The translations under genes and the position numbers were made by a program. A stretch of DNA of 6,606 bases from Pseudomonadota bacterium (GTDB lineage Bacteria; Pseudomonadota; Gammaproteobacteria; Steroidobacterales; Steroidobacteraceae), in assembly GCA_003242495.1 (NCBI GenBank), contig QGUO01000201.1, positions 1-6,606 of the forward strand. The letters are read 5' to 3'. Positions 4,762 to 6,606 of the stretch are shown in pieces (within the stretch, counting starts at the first letter, position 1; each line of letters opens with the position of its first letter). The notes below the pieces were generated by a model that did no database searches, was not told where the DNA came from, and was given only the letters and a program-made list of their open reading frames with translations.

Positions 4762-5907
4762 ATGAAGTTGAGCACCGATCGCATTCTGACGACGCACGTG
4801 GGAAGCCTGCCCCGCTCGGGACCGATCACCGAGCTGCTGTTGCGCAAGGAGCGGGGTGAGCCGTGCGATGAACAGGAGTTCGATCGGGTGGCGCGCGAGT
4901 CGGTCGCCGCCATCGTCCGGCGCCAGGTGGAGATCGGCATCGACGTCGTGAGCGATGGCGAGATGACCAAGATCGGCTATGCCACCTATATCAAGGATCG
5001 CCTGACGGGTTTCGGCGGCGAGAACATCGTCAAGCCGCACCTCGACATGCGTGAGCATCCCGACCTGCGCAAGCGCATGGTGGCGTTCACCGGTCCGCAA
5101 AATTTCAAGCGCATGTGCTGCATCGGACCGGTGCAGGTCAAGGACCCCGAGGCGGTGCACCGGGACATTGCCGTGTTCCGGCATGGCCTGGCCGATGCCA
5201 ATGTCACCGAGGCCTTCATGAACGCCGCCTCGCCCGGCGTCGTCTCCTCGTTCCAGCCCAACCAGTACTATCCCACGCACGAGGCATACCTCGAGGCGCT
5301 GGCCGAGGCCATGCAGCCGGAGTACGAGGCGATCGTCGCAGCGGGCTTTCTGCTGCAGGTCGACTGTCCTGATCTGGCCATGTCGCGGCATACGGGGTTC
5401 CAGGACCTCACCGAGCAGGAATTCCTCAAGCGCGCCGAGCACCAGGTCGAGGTCCTCAACCACGCGCTGCGCAACATTCCGCCGGACTCCCTGCGCATGC
5501 ACATCTGCTGGGGCAATTACGAGGGGCCGCACGATCACGACATTCCCCTCGAGAAGATCATCGACATCGTGCTGAAGGCGCGGCCACGGGCGATCTCCTT
5601 CGAAGCCTCCAATCCGCGTCACGCGCACGAGTGGGAAGTCTGGCAATCGGTGAAGCTGCCGGAGGACAAGGTGCTCATGCCGGGGGTGATCGATTCCTGC
5701 TCCAACTACGTCGAGCACCCGCGACTGGTCGCGCAGCGCATCTGCAAGTTTGCGGACATCGTCGGGCGCGAGCGGGTGATTGCGAGCAGCGACTGCGGCT
5801 TCGGCACCTTCGCCGGCTATGGCAAGGTCGATGCGGACGTGGCGTTCAAGAAGCTGCGCTCGCTGGCGGAGGGTGCCGCCATGGCCTCGGAGCGCCTCTG
5901 GGGCTGA
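4762..5907 (+). CDS. Cobalamin-independent methionine synthase II family (MetE C-terminal-like) methyltransferase
   Basis: A 381-residue cytoplasmic TIM-barrel protein matching only the catalytic C-terminal half of MetE, which is about 750 residues. Family marks are TTHVGSLPR (10-18), VVSDGEMTKIGY (62-73), GPVQVKD (122-128), LLQVDCPDLA (197-206), MHICWGNYEG (246-255), ISFEAS (278-283), MPGVIDSCS (306-314) and SSDCGFGT (342-349). The thiol-activating zinc site of MetE (His, Cys, Glu, Cys) appears intact as His247, Cys249, Glu281 and Cys345. Known relatives of this size transfer methyl or alkyl groups to thiols: core methionine synthases, MetE-like proteins of uncertain role, and epoxyalkane:coenzyme M transferase (about 377 residues). 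The methyl donor and the thiol cannot be read from the sequence, so metE is not assigned. Upstream is the palindrome-rich leader; downstream, after 164 bases, is the NTF2-like gene on the same strand. Confidence 0.88.
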   Translation: MKLSTDRILTTHVGSLPRSGPITELLLRKERGEPCDEQEFDRVARESVAAIVRRQVEIGIDVVSDGEMTKIGYATYIKDRLTGFGGENIVKPHLDMREHPDLRKRMVAFTGPQNFKRMCCIGPVQVKDPEAVHRDIAVFRHGLADANVTEAFMNAASPGVVSSFQPNQYYPTHEAYLEALAEAMQPEYEAIVAAGFLLQVDCPDLAMSRHTGFQDLTEQEFLKRAEHQVEVLNHALRNIPPDSLRMHICWGNYEGPHDHDIPLEKIIDIVLKARPRAISFEASNPRHAHEWEVWQSVKLPEDKVLMPGVIDSCSNYVEHPRLVAQRICKFADIVGRERVIASSDCGFGTFAGYGKVDADVAFKKLRSLAEGAAMASERLWG

Positions 5908-5994
5908 TCCGGGTGCGTGGCGGCGGGCCTGCTGCCCGAGCCCATCTGGCTGCGGGGCCCAATGCCTGCGGCAGGGCGCGGTGCCTGCGCGGCG

Positions 5995-6035
5995 CCGCGG
6001 CCCGTCGCGTGCGCCGCGCGCCGGGCGGGCCGCGG
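5995..6035 (+). terminator. Long GC hairpin between the MetE-like and NTF2-like genes
   Basis: A perfect 10-bp inverted repeat, CCGCGGCCCG (5995-6004) with CGGGCCGCGG (6026-6035), with two further inner pairs (one wobble), 87 bases after the MetE-like stop. No T-run follows; the next bases are ACGGGCGAAAGCTTTG. Smaller dyads precede it (CGGGC/GCCCG 5924-5938; CCTGC-G-GCAGG 5965-5975). It could terminate or attenuate transcription, or space two cistrons. Confidence 0.35.
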
Positions 6036-6071
6036 ACGGGCGAAAGCTTTGAAGATTTCAGAGGTTGAACG

Positions 6072-6606
6072 ATGCAGAACGAAACGGTGATGGCGATCGA
6101 GCGGGAGTGCCAGCGGGTACTGATGCGCTCGGTCAACGTGTTCGATCAAGGCGACTACCGCGGCTTTGCGGAACTGTTCGCGCCCGATGGCGTGTTCGTG
6201 CGCGCCAACCAGCCCGACGAGCCGCTGGTGGGACGCGAAGCCATCCTCAACGCCTTGCTCGCACGTCCCGCAGGACGGCTGTCACGCCACCTGTGCACCA
6301 ACATCGAGATCGACGTCATCGACGAGAACCGCGCCGTCGGCCGCTGCTACCTGCTGCTGTACACCGCGAATGCCGCGGACCCGGCGCCGGCCGGCGGCCG
6401 TCAGGCGGACCCGGTGCAGCGGCTCGGGGAGTACCGGGATGAATACGTCCGGACCGACGAGGGCTGGCGTATCGCGCGGCGCGAGGGCAAGGCGGGCATG
6501 CTGATCGGGCCGGCCTCCCCAGGGCGCGGGCGGCGTTTTCCCGGTAACAAGTGCGCCGCGCGCCCGGCGCTACCCGGGCCAATTCGCAAAACACAACCCG
6601 GCGCAA
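6072..6606 (+). CDS. NTF2/SnoaL-like domain protein, 3' end not in window
   Basis: ATG 6072 has GAGGT at 6061-6065, six bases upstream. The frame stays open to the right edge (178 codons, no stop). Residues 1-140 fit a SnoaL/NTF2-like fold: a helix (AIERECQRVLMRSVNVFDQGDY), the FAELFAPDGVFV strand (32-43), a VGREAI turn (53-58), RHLCTNIEIDVIDENRAVGRCYLLLY (72-97) and EYRDEYVRTDEGWRIARREG (120-139), the typical final strands. Family members serve as isomerases, cyclases, dehydratases or small dioxygenase subunits; no catalytic dyad is clear enough to name a reaction. Members are usually about 130-150 residues. The visible tail after residue about 147 is Arg/Pro/Gly-rich and ends with AT-ending codons (CTA, CCA, ATT, AAA, ACA, CAA) unlike the rest of the gene, so the true C terminus is doubtful. 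It may be co-transcribed with the MetE-like gene. Confidence 0.75.
   Translation, partial: MQNETVMAIERECQRVLMRSVNVFDQGDYRGFAELFAPDGVFVRANQPDEPLVGREAILNALLARPAGRLSRHLCTNIEIDVIDENRAVGRCYLLLYTANAADPAPAGGRQADPVQRLGEYRDEYVRTDEGWRIARREGKAGMLIGPASPGRGRRFPGNKCAARPALPGPIRKTQPGA

Noticed and set aside
4422..4859. 145-codon plus-strand open frame across the intergenic gap
   Set aside because: It starts in the gap and runs out of frame into the MetE-like gene. It has no good ribosome site and a Pro/Arg/Ala-rich, non-family product.
4264..5718. 484-codon open frame on the minus strand
   Set aside because: It is antisense to the MetE-like gene and the leader. The product is rich in Arg, Gly, Ala and His/Leu strings typical of GC-rich shadow frames, with no recognisable family, while the plus-strand frame has full catalytic motifs.
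6065..6442. 125-codon open frame starting near the NTF2-like gene
   Set aside because: It overlaps the SnoaL-like frame beginning at 6072, which has the proper ribosome site and a recognisable fold; this one is Arg-rich and featureless.
1..6606. CRISPR array, tRNA/rRNA genes, transposase or integrase
   Set aside because: I found no regularly spaced repeats, no cloverleaf-like or rRNA-like segment, and no mobile-element protein on either strand.

Overview
The window is GC-rich, densely coding bacterial chromosome with strong G/C preference at third codon positions. The gene set (an E3-type Lpd, a LigJ-type hydratase and two secreted families common in soil and aromatic- or steroid-degrading bacteria) suggests an environmental proteobacterium. 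A gammaproteobacterium of the Steroidobacter/Nevskia kind is my guess, but the window alone does not settle taxonomy. I see no RNA genes, CRISPR array, insertion sequence or clear sign of recent transfer.

Layout: (1) 1-1202, +, the C-terminal five sixths of dihydrolipoyl dehydrogenase, cut by the left edge. (2) 1390-1887, +, a glycine/alanine-rich YflT/GSP17M-like stress protein with its own strong ribosome binding site. (3) 1940-2956, -, a complete LigJ-type 4-oxalomesaconate hydratase, convergent with gene 2 across a nested inverted repeat. (4) 3161-3958 and (5) 3996-4406, +, two exported proteins of unknown function forming a probable operon divergent from ligJ and closed by a terminator-like hairpin. 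(6) 4407-4761, a 355-base gap with several inverted repeats, including an 18-bp perfect palindrome. (7) 4762-5907, +, a stand-alone MetE C-terminal-like zinc methyltransferase. (8) 6072 to the right edge, +, an NTF2/SnoaL-like protein whose frame has no stop in the window.

How the genes may fit together: LigJ belongs to the protocatechuate/gallate 4,5-cleavage (lignin-type aromatic) pathway, but no other gene of that pathway is present. The MetE-like protein could accept methyl groups released from methoxy-aromatics, or it could be a different thiol alkyltransferase. The secreted pair and the NTF2-like protein are of types often seen around catabolic genes in such bacteria. A joint catabolic role is inference. 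Lpd and the stress protein look like unrelated housekeeping neighbours.

I find no convincing wholly new system. The best leads are the MetE-like protein with its palindrome-rich leader, the secreted pair beside ligJ, and the abnormal 3' end of the NTF2-like gene.
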